Counted from the stretch's first letter, positions 52,522 through 62,472 are shown. The stretch is DNA of 64,000 bases from Pseudoxanthomonas beigongshangi (GCF_016820515.1 NZ_JADHDV010000009.1:62001-126000), one strand, 5' to 3'. Numbers and translations: made by a program. Notes: generated from the sequence alone by a model not told the origin.

Positions 52522-54000
52522 ATGATCGCTCGTGGAATCCTCCTGGCAGCAGGCGCGGCCCTTCTCGGTGCGAGTCTGTATGCTTCTTCGGCTACGGCGC
52601 AGGTGGACGCCCGCCAGTTGGAGGCGGCCGCGCGTATCATCGACGCCGAGGCGGCCGGACATCAGAATGGCAGCATGACGGTCGCCCTTGTGGTTCGGGG
52701 CGAGGTGGTCTGGGTTCGGTCGTATGGCTATGCGGACGAGGGACGGACTATCCCCGCCACCTCCGACACCGTCTACCGGATCGGTTCGATAACCAAGCAG
52801 TTCACCGGCTTCGCCTTGTTGAAGGCGGTCGCCGAAGGCCACGTCCGTCTGGAAGACCGCGTCATCGACTATCTGCCCGAACTCGGCCCGGTCCTTGGCG
52901 CTGACGCGCCGCCGGTCGACCTGCTGGCGCTCGCCACCCATCGCGTGGGGTTGGCCCGCGAGCCCGACGATCCTGACTACGCCTACTCGACCGGCGCTAC
53001 GGACCAGTGGCGGCAACTGGCGAACGAGGCGCTGGCCCACACCCGGGCGCCCTACGCACCGAACGAGCGTAGCCGATACTCGAATATCGGCTATGCGGCG
53101 CTCGGACTGGCGATCGAGCGTGCCTCGGGCATCGACTATGTGACCTTTGTCGAGGACAGGCTCATCCGGCCGCTCGGCATGCACTCCACATCTTTTCGCC
53201 CGGATGAGGCCCTGCTTGCACGACTGGCGGTGGGTTATCGCAGCAGTTCCGGGAGCGACACGGCCGAGTCCAAAAGCGAGATCGCCGGCCGGGGCTACCG
53301 GATACCCAACGGGGGACTCTTCTCCACCGCTTCGGACATGGCGCGATTTCTGGCGTTCGAGATGGGCGCAGCGCGCCATCCGCCGCTTGACAACGCAACG
53401 CTGGAGGCCAACTTCGGACGCAGCTTTCCCGGCGTGACTGGTGACCGCTTTGGCATCGGCTTTGCCGAGGAAGCTCATGGCGAGCGCCGGCTGGTCGGAC
53501 ACAACGGACTAACCACCGGCTATGCGTCCTCGGCCTTCTTCGATCCCGAAGAAAGGATTGGCGTCATCTGTCTCGCCAGCGCCGAGGATATGTGCCAATC
53601 GCGATTCATCGACGTATATGCCGAACTGTCACCCGCCTGGGTGCCGGTCGCGAAGGCGTTGCGGGCCGCCAAGGCGGCAAGTGCCGCCCGTGTGGCCGCC
53701 CAGCAGCCTTATCCGCAGGGCGAAGTCGTCCTTCGACGATTCATTGGAGAGCTCGCCGCCGGCGCGCCGGACTACGACGCACTGGGCGAGGTTCTCGGCG
53801 GAGCGGTTCGCGATAACCTCACCGCGCTGCGGAACCAGTTTTCCGGGTTGGGCCCGCTTCAATCGGTCGCCTTCCTGCGCGTCGACCCTGGTGGGGCGGA
53901 TGTCTACGAAACCCGCTTTGCGGGCGGCGCACTCCATTGGACCCTGACGGTGGGCGAGGGAGACATTCTCGAAACCGCTACGATGCGAACCGTGCCCTGA
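52522..54000 (+). CDS. Serine hydrolase, beta-lactamase class C/PBP4* family, secreted
   Basis: 492 aa from ATG 52522; in-frame ATGs at 52492 and 52498 also exist. Signal peptide MIARGILLAAGAALLGASLY ends near ATAQ. The catalytic S-x-x-K is SITKQF (about residue 84), the Y-x-N is YSN in RSRYSNIGYAALGL, and the third motif is HNG in LVGHNGLTTGY. The usual HT.GL loop is here ATHRVGLARE. A C-terminal extension of about 130 residues follows the domain. Base use differs somewhat from neighbours (more A/T in third positions), in line with acquisition next to the tRNA-Leu site. Confidence 0.85.
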   Translation: MIARGILLAAGAALLGASLYASSATAQVDARQLEAAARIIDAEAAGHQNGSMTVALVVRGEVVWVRSYGYADEGRTIPATSDTVYRIGSITKQFTGFALLKAVAEGHVRLEDRVIDYLPELGPVLGADAPPVDLLALATHRVGLAREPDDPDYAYSTGATDQWRQLANEALAHTRAPYAPNERSRYSNIGYAALGLAIERASGIDYVTFVEDRLIRPLGMHSTSFRPDEALLARLAVGYRSSSGSDTAESKSEIAGRGYRIPNGGLFSTASDMARFLAFEMGAARHPPLDNATLEANFGRSFPGVTGDRFGIGFAEEAHGERRLVGHNGLTTGYASSAFFDPEERIGVICLASAEDMCQSRFIDVYAELSPAWVPVAKALRAAKAASAARVAAQQPYPQGEVVLRRFIGELAAGAPDYDALGEVLGGAVRDNLTALRNQFSGLGPLQSVAFLRVDPGGADVYETRFAGGALHWTLTVGEGDILETATMRTVP

Positions 54001-54189
54001 TGAGAAGGACCGCCGCCTTCGTTGGCGGCCCGGAAAAGAGGGCAGGCGTGAGGCCAGGACTCAGAACCGGGTACCCGTTGTTACCGCTCTTGATGCCGGA
54101 TGTATTCATCGCCGCCGCCGAGTGCGAAGCCTGATCGTGGAGATCAGGCGTTCGTGTGATGCCTGCGTCGGCTCACCGCCGGCGCGCGT
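54001..54189. other. Intergenic stretch with two terminator-like hairpins
   Basis: GCCGCC-TTCGTT-GGCGGC at 54012-54029 follows the serine hydrolase stop. GCCTGATC-GTGGA-GATCAGGC at 54129-54149 is a perfect 8-bp stem beyond the end of the convergent MFS gene. Neither has a long T-run. Nothing else is seen. Confidence 0.5.
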
Positions 54190-55380
54190 TCATCGCCAAC
54201 CGCGCGGGGGCAGGGCCAGGCCTGCCGCCGGTACCAGCAGCAGCAACACCATCCAGGACAGGCTGGCCGGGCCGATGCCCTGCAACAGCAGGCCACCAAA
54301 GATGCCGCCGCCGGCAATGGCGAGATTCCAGCCGGTGACCAGCATCGACGTGGCGATGTCCGCAGACTCGCCGGCATTGCGTGCGAGCGCGGTCTGGAAC
54401 AATGTCGCGACGCCACCGAAACCCAGGCCCCACAGGGCAACGGCTGCGGCGAGGGCCACCGGATTCTTCGGCCACAATGCGATCATCGCTGCCGCGACGC
54501 CGAACAACGCCAGGCTCACGAGCGTCAGGCCGTGCAGCCAGCGCTCAATCAGCACGCCGACCAGGCCGATGCTGATCAGCGCGGTGGCTCCGAACAACAG
54601 CAGATAGCGTTCCACCTGTGTGTCGGCACCGGCGACCGCCAGCATGGGGGCAATGTAGGTATAGAGCACGTTGTGCGCGAACACGAACAACAGCATGACG
54701 CCAAGCACCTGGAGTACTCCGGGCAGGGCGAGCACGCGACGCAATCGCAGCGGGGAACCTCGCGCCTGACCGGCGAAGTCGGGCAAGCGGGCGCGTGCCC
54801 AGGCCAGCAGGCCCAGGCTGAGCAACGACATCAGGCCGAAGGTCCAGCGCCATCCGATGGTCTGGCCCAGCAGGGTGCCGGCCGGAATGCCGAGTGACAG
54901 CGCCAGCGGCGTGCCGACCATCGCCACCGCGATCGCGCGGCCCTGCTGGGCAGGCGTGACCATGCGACTGGCGTGGACGGCCACCAGAGCCCACAACAGG
55001 CCTGCGCTGATGCCGGCGATGAAGCGTGCGAGCAGGGTGATTTCGTAGAGCGGTGAAATGGCGGTCACCGAATTGGCCACGGTAAACCCGGCGATGGCCA
55101 TCAAAAGCAGGGGGCGCCGGCGCCAATGACGGGTCGCGGCGATCAGCGGAATCGCGGCCAGCAGCGAGCCCAGGGCGTAGACGGTGACCAGTTGTCCCAC
55201 CCAGGATTCACTGACACGAAGGTCTGCGCTTATCGCCGGCAGCAGCCCGGCAGGCAGTGCTTCGGTCAATATCGTGATGAACCCAGCGCATGCCAACACC
55301 AGCAGGCCCGCCCAGGGCAGCCGTGAACCCACATCCGGCGGCGAGACGATCAGCTCGCTTCCGCCGTCACCGGCGCTCAT
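54190..55380 (-). CDS. MFS transporter, sugar/drug efflux type (DHA1, SotB/YdhP-like)
   Basis: 396 aa with 12 membrane helices. The N-terminal domain carries LPWAGLLVLACAGFITILTE, LLPAISADLRVSESWVGQLV and the motif A-like LIAATRHWRRRPLL between helices 2 and 3. IAGISAGLLWALVAVHASRM is helix 4 with an antiporter-like GxxxG pattern. It resembles DHA1 efflux proteins such as AraJ, SotB and YdhP. Its start overlaps the stop of the serine hydrolase upstream as ATGA, and a LysR regulator is divergent from the pair. Confidence 0.9.
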   Translation of the reverse strand: MSAGDGGSELIVSPPDVGSRLPWAGLLVLACAGFITILTEALPAGLLPAISADLRVSESWVGQLVTVYALGSLLAAIPLIAATRHWRRRPLLLMAIAGFTVANSVTAISPLYEITLLARFIAGISAGLLWALVAVHASRMVTPAQQGRAIAVAMVGTPLALSLGIPAGTLLGQTIGWRWTFGLMSLLSLGLLAWARARLPDFAGQARGSPLRLRRVLALPGVLQVLGVMLLFVFAHNVLYTYIAPMLAVAGADTQVERYLLLFGATALISIGLVGVLIERWLHGLTLVSLALFGVAAAMIALWPKNPVALAAAVALWGLGFGGVATLFQTALARNAGESADIATSMLVTGWNLAIAGGGIFGGLLLQGIGPASLSWMVLLLLVPAAGLALPPRGWR

Positions 55381-56594
55381 GCTGTCGCTCCACCCAGGCC
55401 CGCATAGATCGCATCGCGGAGTTCGGTAACGAACGCACCTGACATGCCCTCGTACAGCGTGTTGGTCAATGCCACCACGCTCAGCCGCCGCGACGGATCG
55501 ACGAACCAGCTGTGCCCGTAGGCGCCGCCCCAACGCCAGGTACCGACGGATTCGGGGCTGGCGGCGGCAGCGGGATCGTGCAGGACCGAGAAACCCAGAC
55601 CGAAGCCCACGCCAGGACTGTCGGGCGGGCCATGCGGGCCACTCTGCACGCGCCCCATTTCCGCGATCCCGTCGGCGGTCAGCGAGGGAACGCGGACCTG
55701 ACGCAGCGCTTCCAGCAGGCGCATCACGTCATCGGCGCTGCCGACCATGCCGCCGCCACCGGAAGGGAAGGCATGCGGATCCAATGCGCGTGACGGATTG
55801 AAGCGAATGCCCGCCAGTCCCGGGAAAGGAGAGACGATTTCGCCTTCCTGTAATCGGTGGGGGCGCGTCGTGTGATCGGCGGCGGCATAGGGGGTGGTGA
55901 GCCGTGCCGGATCGAGGGCATGGAACGCGGTGTCGTGCATCCGCAGTGGTCCGGTCACCACGGTGTCCACCACCGCCGGTAGCGGCTGGCCATCGACGGC
56001 TTCCAGCACCGCGCCCAGCACGTCGGTCGCCAGTGAATAGCCCCAAGCCGTGCCGGGGGCATATTGAAGTGGAACCCGTGCGATGCGGCGGAGGTTTTCC
56101 GCCAGCGATACGGGGCTGTCGTCCATGCCGTCGGATACGCCGGCGCGTCCATGCGGTCCGTCGCCGTCCGGTGCGGGATCCAGGAAGCGGTAACCCAGTC
56201 CGGCCGTATGGCTGAGCAGTTGCCGCACGCTGATGTCGGGCTGGTTGCCGTCAGCGAGCGCGGGTCGAAAGTCCGGCAGCCAACGCTGGATCGGCGCGTC
56301 CAGATCCAGCCGTCCCTGGGCGACGCGCACCATCGCGGCGGTGGAGACGATGGGTTTGCTGACCGAGGCCAGCCGGAACAACGCGTCGCGGTCCATTGCG
56401 CGCCGCTCCTCGCGATCCGCCCAGCCTGCGGCACGCGCGTAGCGGATTCGGCCATCGACCGCGATCAGTACGACCGCGCCGACCAGACGCTGTTCGGCAA
56501 GCGCGGCATCCAGTGCGGCATCGACTGCCACGGTGAGGAGAGGGATAGGCGATGAAACAGCCGACTGGGGAGTCACGGGGGAATGCGACGGCAT
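55377..56594 (-). CDS. Serine hydrolase, beta-lactamase/esterase EstB-like family
   Basis: 405 aa without a clear signal peptide, so probably cytoplasmic. The catalytic motif is SVSK in FRLASVSKPIVSTAAM (about residue 77), and YSLA in GTAWGYSLATDVLGAVLEAV gives the tyrosine of the second motif. SVRQLLSHTAGLGYRF and GGGGMVGSADDVMRLLEAL are typical, as is WGGAYGHSWFVDPSRRLSVV. EstB-like members cleave esters. It forms a coupled pair with the MFS gene, so the exporter and hydrolase may act on one compound. It is not similar enough to the hydrolase at 52522 to be a recent duplicate. Confidence 0.87.
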   Translation of the reverse strand: MPSHSPVTPQSAVSSPIPLLTVAVDAALDAALAEQRLVGAVVLIAVDGRIRYARAAGWADREERRAMDRDALFRLASVSKPIVSTAAMVRVAQGRLDLDAPIQRWLPDFRPALADGNQPDISVRQLLSHTAGLGYRFLDPAPDGDGPHGRAGVSDGMDDSPVSLAENLRRIARVPLQYAPGTAWGYSLATDVLGAVLEAVDGQPLPAVVDTVVTGPLRMHDTAFHALDPARLTTPYAAADHTTRPHRLQEGEIVSPFPGLAGIRFNPSRALDPHAFPSGGGGMVGSADDVMRLLEALRQVRVPSLTADGIAEMGRVQSGPHGPPDSPGVGFGLGFSVLHDPAAAASPESVGTWRWGGAYGHSWFVDPSRRLSVVALTNTLYEGMSGAFVTELRDAIYAGLGGATA

Positions 56595-56707
56595 GGAAGG
56601 TTCCAGGCATGGAATGAGCCGTCATGGTGGTAACGCTTCGGCGGATGAAAAAGGCGGGTAGAGTTCGCATCAGCACGGACATGAATGTCCGCAATGGGAA
56701 GACGTGA

Positions 56708-57619
56708 ATGGAGAGCCTGGGCAGTCTGCAAACGTTCGTGCAGGTCGCTGAGACGCGCGGCTTTGCCGAAGCCGGCCGCCTGTTGGGGGTTTCCGCCGCC
56801 GCGGTGGGCAAGAGCGTGTCGCGGCTGGAACAAAGCCTGGGAGTGCGCCTGTTCCATCGCAGTACGCGCAGCGTGGCATTGACCGCGGAAGGCGAGTTGT
56901 TCCTGGTGCGTTGCCGGCGAATCCTTGAAGAAGTGGCGGCGGCGGAGGCCGAGCTGTCACATCATGCGGGCCACGCGCAGGGTCGACTGCGGATCAGCCT
57001 GCCGCTGATCAGCGATCTTGCGCTTCCTGTGCTGGCGGATTTCATGCGCGCCTATCCGGACGTGCTGCTGGACCTCGATTTCACCGACCGCCTGGTCGAT
57101 GTGATCGAGGAAGGCTTTGATGCGGTCCTGCGTGTCGGCGAGCCCTCCGATTCACGCCTGACCGTGCGGCATATCGGCCATTTCCATCGACGACTGGTGG
57201 CATCACCGGCCTATCTGGCGGAACGCGGCACGCCGGGTGAGCCGGCGGATCTGGAGCGACATTTGTGCCTGCAATACCGTAATCCCAGCAGTGGGCGCAT
57301 CGAGGCATGGCCGCTGCGCGGCGCGTCGACGGAGTTGAAAGTGCCGGAATCGATGGTATGCAACAACATCGAAACCCGGGTGTGTTTCGCCAAGCGCGGA
57401 CGCGGTGTCGCCTATGTGCCGGATCATTCGGTACGCGAGGCGCTGCGCACCGGTGAGCTGGTGACGGTGTTGGATGACTACGTGGACGCGCCGGGAAATC
57501 TCTACCTCCTGTGGCCGTCCGGGCGCCACGTTTCCCCCAAGCTGCGGGTGTTCGTCGATTTCGTCAGCGAACACCTGTTGCCAACCTGCTGCCAATCCGC
57601 CGCGCCCGCAAACCGGTGA
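56708..57619 (+). CDS. LysR family transcriptional regulator
   Basis: 303 aa. The N-terminal winged helix ESLGSLQTFVQVAETRGFAE continues to GRLLGVSAAAVGKSVSRLEQ, then LGVRLFHRSTRSVALT. The effector domain (GRLRISLPLISDLALPVLAD, LDLDFTDRLVDVIEEGFDAV) has the usual pattern of the CrgA-like branch. It is divergent from the serine hydrolase-MFS pair with 113 nt between, the classical layout for a LysR protein and its target operon. The start is ATG with GGGAAGACG before it. Confidence 0.93.
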   Translation: MESLGSLQTFVQVAETRGFAEAGRLLGVSAAAVGKSVSRLEQSLGVRLFHRSTRSVALTAEGELFLVRCRRILEEVAAAEAELSHHAGHAQGRLRISLPLISDLALPVLADFMRAYPDVLLDLDFTDRLVDVIEEGFDAVLRVGEPSDSRLTVRHIGHFHRRLVASPAYLAERGTPGEPADLERHLCLQYRNPSSGRIEAWPLRGASTELKVPESMVCNNIETRVCFAKRGRGVAYVPDHSVREALRTGELVTVLDDYVDAPGNLYLLWPSGRHVSPKLRVFVDFVSEHLLPTCCQSAAPANR

Positions 57620-57683
57620 AGTCCTCACGGGCGAGGGAGTGCGGGCGGCGGCTTGTCCCCCAGCCGCCGCGTTGTCGTCCTTT

Positions 57684-60317
57684 TCAGAACCGGTATTTCA
57701 CCCCCAGCGAGACGAACTGGCCGCGCAGGTTGTACTGGGTGATGTCGAAGCCGTTGGATCCTCCGGCCGGATCGAAGGGCGGATCCTTGTCGGTGAGGTT
57801 CTGCACGGACAACGACAGCGTGGTCTTGGGAATGCCCTGGTAGGCCACGTACAGGTCCAACTGGTGATACGGCTTGACCTTGTCGCGCAGGCCCGGATTG
57901 CTGGCCTGGGTGGAGACCCGCTGATCGTAACCGGCGATGTATTGCAGGCTGAGCGTGCTCTCCCAGTCGCCGGCTTCCCAGCCCAGCGAGGTGGTGCCAC
58001 GGTTTTTCGGCAGCGCGCCCAGGCGGTTGTTGCCTGCACCGTCGTAGGGCGCCTGTCCGGCCACCAGCGGTTGCTTGAACTCCAGCAGGTGGGTCCAGCT
58101 TCCGGCCAGCGTGAAGTTGCCGGCGGCGGCGGTACGGAAGGTGCGGCTGAAATCCAGATCGATGCCCGAGGTCTCCAGTTCCCCCTGGTTGGAATACTGG
58201 TTGGTGATGATCTGGATGCGACCCTGCGCATCGCGGATCACCCGGCCCGGGAACAGTGCGGGGTTGTTGACGATGAACTGCGCGTTGTCCGGCTTGATCA
58301 GGTTGTCCTGTTCGATGCGGTAGTAGTCGACTCCGATGCTCGTGTCCGCGTCCGGCGACCACACCGCGCCCAGATTGAAGTTCTTCGAGCGCTCCGCATC
58401 CAGATCCGGGTTGCCGGTACGAACGTTGGTGACGCCACGGCTGCCGCCCGGCGACAGCGGATCGTACGGGTCCACCACGGTGCCGTAGCTGATGGTCTGG
58501 CCGGGAGCGATTTCAGGCAGTGAAGGCGCACGGAAGCCGCGCGAGAACGAGCCTCGCAACAGCAGCGAATCCAGCGGCTGCCAGCGCAGCGCCACCTTGG
58601 GCGAGAAGGCGTTGCCGAAGTCGTCGTAGTGATCGGCGCGGCCGGCCAGTTGCAGTTCCAGCGTCTGGTGTAGCGGCACGCTGAACTCGGCGTACGCGGC
58701 GCTGACCTTGCGCTCGCCCTTGACGATGTTGATGGCCGGGCGAAGCTCGGTGCCGGACAGCACCTGCCGGCTGGTGCGCGCATCCAGCGATTCGCGGCGG
58801 AACTCCGCGCCCCAGGCGAAGCCGATGGCGCCGGCGGGCAGTTCCAGGAACGAGGTCGAGGCTTTGGCGCTGACCGCGTCCAGCCGGTAGTAGCCCGGAC
58901 GCTTGGTCTGCAGGCGCAGGTCATTCAATGGCGCCGGGGTACTGGTTGGATCCAGGAAGTCGTAGCTGCCGTCGGCGAGGATTCGCTCGAATGCGTAGCG
59001 GTTTATGAAGTTGTCGACATACTCGCGTTGCAGGCTCTGCGAGGTTCCGGCGGCCACTTCCCAGTCCCAGCGCTCGGTCTGGCCGCGCAGGCCGGCCAGG
59101 GCGCGATAGAACACCTGGGTGTTGTCCTTCAGGCGCGGGCCGAGATCGAAGAAGGTGTATTCGAACGGCAGCGGCACGCCGTTGGGATTGTCGGGATGGC
59201 CGACCGGCAGCGCCACCGGGATGTCCACCAGGGTGCCGGTGGCCGGGTTGTAGGCGCGCAGGCCCGGGCCGACCGTGAGCGGCGCGCTGAAGATCTGGTC
59301 CGCCTGGTTGTGGCTGTAGAGCAGATCGGCGAACAGTTCGGTGCGTTCGCCCAGGCGGAAGGTCGCGCTCAGCGAGGCCTGGACGCGTTCCGCGCCCGGT
59401 TGCAGGGTCTTGTACGGCTGCGCGTTGAAGGCGCAGGCATTGCCGGGCAGGGTGCTGCCGAAGTCGCTGTAGGGGCGCGGCACGCTGCCGTCCGGGCACG
59501 GCGAGAACGGGGTGGGCTGGCGCGGATCGAGCAACCAGTTGCCGCCCGCGGTCGACCAGCCGGCCAGGCGCCCGCCGGGCTTGTCGCGGAAGTCGCCGCT
59601 GCGGGTGAAGGCGCGTTCGTCGGCGTCCAGGCGTTCGCGCTTGAGCAGGTCCAGCCCGAACAGCACGTTCCAGCCCTGCTGTTCGAGATCGCCAAAGCCC
59701 AGCAGCAGGTTGGCCTTCTGTTCGTCCAGGCCGCCCCGGGTGGCGCCACCGACCGCGCCGCCCACTTCGATGCCCTGGAAATTGCGGCGCAGGATGATGT
59801 TGACCACACCGGCGATGGCATCGGAACCGTAGACCGCCGAGGCGCCGTCCTTCAGTACCTCGATGCGTTCGACCGCGCTGATCGGCAGCGCGTTGAGATC
59901 GACGAAAGTATCCTGGGTGTTGAGGGCGAAGCCAAAGTTGGCCACGCGATAGCCGTTGACCAGCACGAGGGTGTTCTTCGGGCTCAGTCCGCGCAGGCCG
60001 ATCGAGGCCGAGCCGGCCGAGAAGCTGCCGGTGTACTGCTCGTCATAGCTGTTGCCGGCATTGGCCGAGAGCGAGCGCAGCACGTCGGTCAGGGTCGATT
60101 TTCCGGTGCGTTCGATTTCCTCGCGAGTGACGACCTGTACCGGGTTCGGTCCGGCGGTGTCGCTGCGCTTGATGTTGGAGCCGGTGACCACGACCGCGTC
60201 CAGGGTCTTGTCCGGTCCGGTGGGCGGCGTGGTGGCGTCCTGGGCGTGGACGACGGGAGAAGTGATGGCCAGGGTGATGGCCAGGGCGAGCGGGGTGGTT
60301 CTCGACATCGAAGGCAT
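57684..60317 (-). CDS. TonB-dependent receptor
   Basis: 877 aa. Signal peptide LALAITLAITSPVVHAQ, then a short TonB-box region (LDAVVVTGSNIKRSDTAG). The plug domain includes VVTREEIERTGKSTLTDVLR, SIGLRGLSPKNTLVLVNGYR and VERIEVLKDGASAVYGSDAI with GVVNIILRR. A 22-strand barrel follows, ending in an aromatic residue (LGVKYRF). GSNIKR-type receptors without an N-terminal signalling domain are plentiful in Xanthomonads and take up siderophores, vitamins or plant oligosaccharides. The ligand is unknown. Energy would come from ExbBD at 42.5 kb. ATGs at 60317 and 60308 are both possible. Confidence 0.94.
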   Translation of the reverse strand: MPSMSRTTPLALAITLAITSPVVHAQDATTPPTGPDKTLDAVVVTGSNIKRSDTAGPNPVQVVTREEIERTGKSTLTDVLRSLSANAGNSYDEQYTGSFSAGSASIGLRGLSPKNTLVLVNGYRVANFGFALNTQDTFVDLNALPISAVERIEVLKDGASAVYGSDAIAGVVNIILRRNFQGIEVGGAVGGATRGGLDEQKANLLLGFGDLEQQGWNVLFGLDLLKRERLDADERAFTRSGDFRDKPGGRLAGWSTAGGNWLLDPRQPTPFSPCPDGSVPRPYSDFGSTLPGNACAFNAQPYKTLQPGAERVQASLSATFRLGERTELFADLLYSHNQADQIFSAPLTVGPGLRAYNPATGTLVDIPVALPVGHPDNPNGVPLPFEYTFFDLGPRLKDNTQVFYRALAGLRGQTERWDWEVAAGTSQSLQREYVDNFINRYAFERILADGSYDFLDPTSTPAPLNDLRLQTKRPGYYRLDAVSAKASTSFLELPAGAIGFAWGAEFRRESLDARTSRQVLSGTELRPAINIVKGERKVSAAYAEFSVPLHQTLELQLAGRADHYDDFGNAFSPKVALRWQPLDSLLLRGSFSRGFRAPSLPEIAPGQTISYGTVVDPYDPLSPGGSRGVTNVRTGNPDLDAERSKNFNLGAVWSPDADTSIGVDYYRIEQDNLIKPDNAQFIVNNPALFPGRVIRDAQGRIQIITNQYSNQGELETSGIDLDFSRTFRTAAAGNFTLAGSWTHLLEFKQPLVAGQAPYDGAGNNRLGALPKNRGTTSLGWEAGDWESTLSLQYIAGYDQRVSTQASNPGLRDKVKPYHQLDLYVAYQGIPKTTLSLSVQNLTDKDPPFDPAGGSNGFDITQYNLRGQFVSLGVKYRF

Positions 60318-60578
60318 TGAACGTTGGGCGCATCATTACCGCATGCGGATGCTGCACTGCCGAATGGCCGTGATTCATCGCCACATGACGAATCGCCATG
60401 TGATCCGGCTTGACGCGCGGTTCGTCCGCACCGAAAGCCCGCGGCCGGCCGTACAGGCGGCGGTCGCACGGCGATCAACGGCGCGCATTAAGATGCTCCT
60501 GCCGCACAGCGCCGGAGGTGCCGGTCGTCTGGATCATGCGGACAGGGTGGGCGGCCGCCCGGTCCGGCAAGGAGCGTG

Positions 60579-62198
60579 ATGAATCGTTACCTGGCCTACG
60601 GGCTCTGCATCCTGCTGGCGTTGCTGTCGCTGGCGCTGTCCTTCCACTGGCCCGCATGGGGCTGGCCGGCCGGCCTGTTCGGCGCGCTGGCGCTGCTGGG
60701 CACCTGGGACCTGCTGCAGACCCGCAGCACCCTGCGCCGCAACTATCCGGTGCTCGCGCATTTCCGCTACGGACTGGAATCGGTGGGGCCGGAGATCCGG
60801 CAGTACTTCATCGAGGGGGATACCGCCGAGGTACCGTTCTCGCGACAGCAGCGCTCGCTGGTGTACCAGCGCGCCAAGGGCGTGATGGACGTGGTGCCGT
60901 TCGGAAGCCAGCAGGACGTGTACGGGGTGGACTACGAATGGATCAACCATTCGCTAGCGCCGACGCAGGTGGATTCGCACGACTTCCGCGTCACCATCGG
61001 CGCCAGTTCGGCGCAACCGTACTCGGCCAGCGTGTTCAACATCTCGGCGATGAGTTTCGGCGCACTGTCGGCCAACGCGATACGCGCGCTCAACGAAGGC
61101 GCGCGGCGCGGAAGTTTCTATCACGACACCGGCGAGGGTTCCATCTCCCCCTACCATGTCGAGCATGGCGGCGATCTGGTCTGGGAAATCGGCTCCGGCT
61201 ATTTCGGTTGCCGGGACGAACAGGGCCGCTTCAGCGAGGAGCGCTTCGTGCAGAACGCGCGCCTGCCGTCGGTGAAGATGATCGAGATCAAGCTGTCGCA
61301 GGGCGCCAAGCCCGGCCACGGCGGGGTGCTGCCGGCGGCCAAGGTGAGCCCCGAGATCGCGGCCACGCGTGGCGTGCCGATGGGACACGATTGCGTGTCG
61401 CCGGCGCGCCATTCGGCGTTCTCCACGCCGGTGGAACTGCTGCAGTTCGTGGCGCGCCTGCGCGATCTGTCCGGCGGAAAGCCGACCGGTTTCAAGCTGG
61501 CCATCGGCCATCCCTGGGAATGGTTCGGCATCGCCAAGGCGATGCAGGAAACCGGCCTGCTGCCGGACTTCATCGTGGTCGATGGCGCCGAGGGTGGTAC
61601 CGGCGCGGCGCCGGCCGAGTTCATCGACCACGTCGGCGTGCCGATGCACGAGGCTCTGCTGCTGGTGCACAACACGCTGGTCGGGCTGAAACTGCGCGAA
61701 CGCATCCGCATCGGCGCCGCCGGCAAGGTCATCAGCGCCTTCGACATCGCCCGGACCCTGGCGATGGGCGCGGACTGGTGCAATTCGGCACGCGGTTTCA
61801 TGTTCTCGCTGGGCTGCATCCAGTCGCAGAGCTGCCACAACGATCGCTGCCCGACCGGCGTGGCGACCCAGAATCCCGGCCGCTGGAAGCACCTGGACGT
61901 GGGCGACAAATCCGTGCGGGTGCAGCAATTCCACGACAACACCTTGAAGGCCCTGCGCGACATGTTGTGCGCGGCTGGCCTGGAACATCCACAGCAGCTC
62001 GGGCCCGAACACATCCTGCGCCGGGTATCACCGGTCGAAGTGCGGTCGCTGGCGACCCTGTATCGTTTCCTGGAGCCGGGTGAATTGCTGGATCGGATTC
62101 CCGCGCATGCGGTGTTCCAGCAGTTCTGGGCCGAGGCGCGCAGCGACGCGTTCAATCCGCCGGCGCGGGTGCGCGCGCTGCAGGACAGCAAATCCTGA
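60579..62198 (+). CDS. FMN-binding glutamate synthase family protein (GltB central/FMN domain-like)
   Basis: 539 aa. Two membrane helices at the N-terminus (LAYGLCILLALLSLALSFHW, then AGLFGALALLGTWDLL) anchor it. The rest is a glutamate synthase-type TIM barrel with FMN: FNISAMSFGALSANAIRALN, GEGSISPYHVEHGGDLVWEI, PGHGGVLPAAKVSPEIA, VVDGAEGGTGAAPAEFIDHV. The cysteines for a 3Fe-4S cluster are in GCIQSQSCHNDRCPTGVATQ. It lacks the glutaminase domain, so it is not the main glutamate synthase; the substrate is unknown. AAGGAG four nt before the ATG sets the start. Confidence 0.92.
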   Translation: MNRYLAYGLCILLALLSLALSFHWPAWGWPAGLFGALALLGTWDLLQTRSTLRRNYPVLAHFRYGLESVGPEIRQYFIEGDTAEVPFSRQQRSLVYQRAKGVMDVVPFGSQQDVYGVDYEWINHSLAPTQVDSHDFRVTIGASSAQPYSASVFNISAMSFGALSANAIRALNEGARRGSFYHDTGEGSISPYHVEHGGDLVWEIGSGYFGCRDEQGRFSEERFVQNARLPSVKMIEIKLSQGAKPGHGGVLPAAKVSPEIAATRGVPMGHDCVSPARHSAFSTPVELLQFVARLRDLSGGKPTGFKLAIGHPWEWFGIAKAMQETGLLPDFIVVDGAEGGTGAAPAEFIDHVGVPMHEALLLVHNTLVGLKLRERIRIGAAGKVISAFDIARTLAMGADWCNSARGFMFSLGCIQSQSCHNDRCPTGVATQNPGRWKHLDVGDKSVRVQQFHDNTLKALRDMLCAAGLEHPQQLGPEHILRRVSPVEVRSLATLYRFLEPGELLDRIPAHAVFQQFWAEARSDAFNPPARVRALQDSKS

Positions 62199-62472
62199 TG
62201 ATGAGCAAAGGGCATCAGTTCATGCCGAAGCGATCACACGGACTGTGAACGGACGCTGCGCTGTCATCGCAATGACGCGAAACGCTAACCGAAATTCAAC
62301 GTCCCGGTTTGTATCTTACGCGCACGCCCCGCTATCGCTGCGCGCAGGTTCTCTCTAGCCTGTCGCAGCCATCGCGGGCGACCAGACAAGGCGAGGATGC
62401 GTTTCCATGCGGGCAAGGAAAGCCTGTCGGGGAAACGAAATCCGGAACCTGAAAGCGTGTGGTGTGGAAGAC

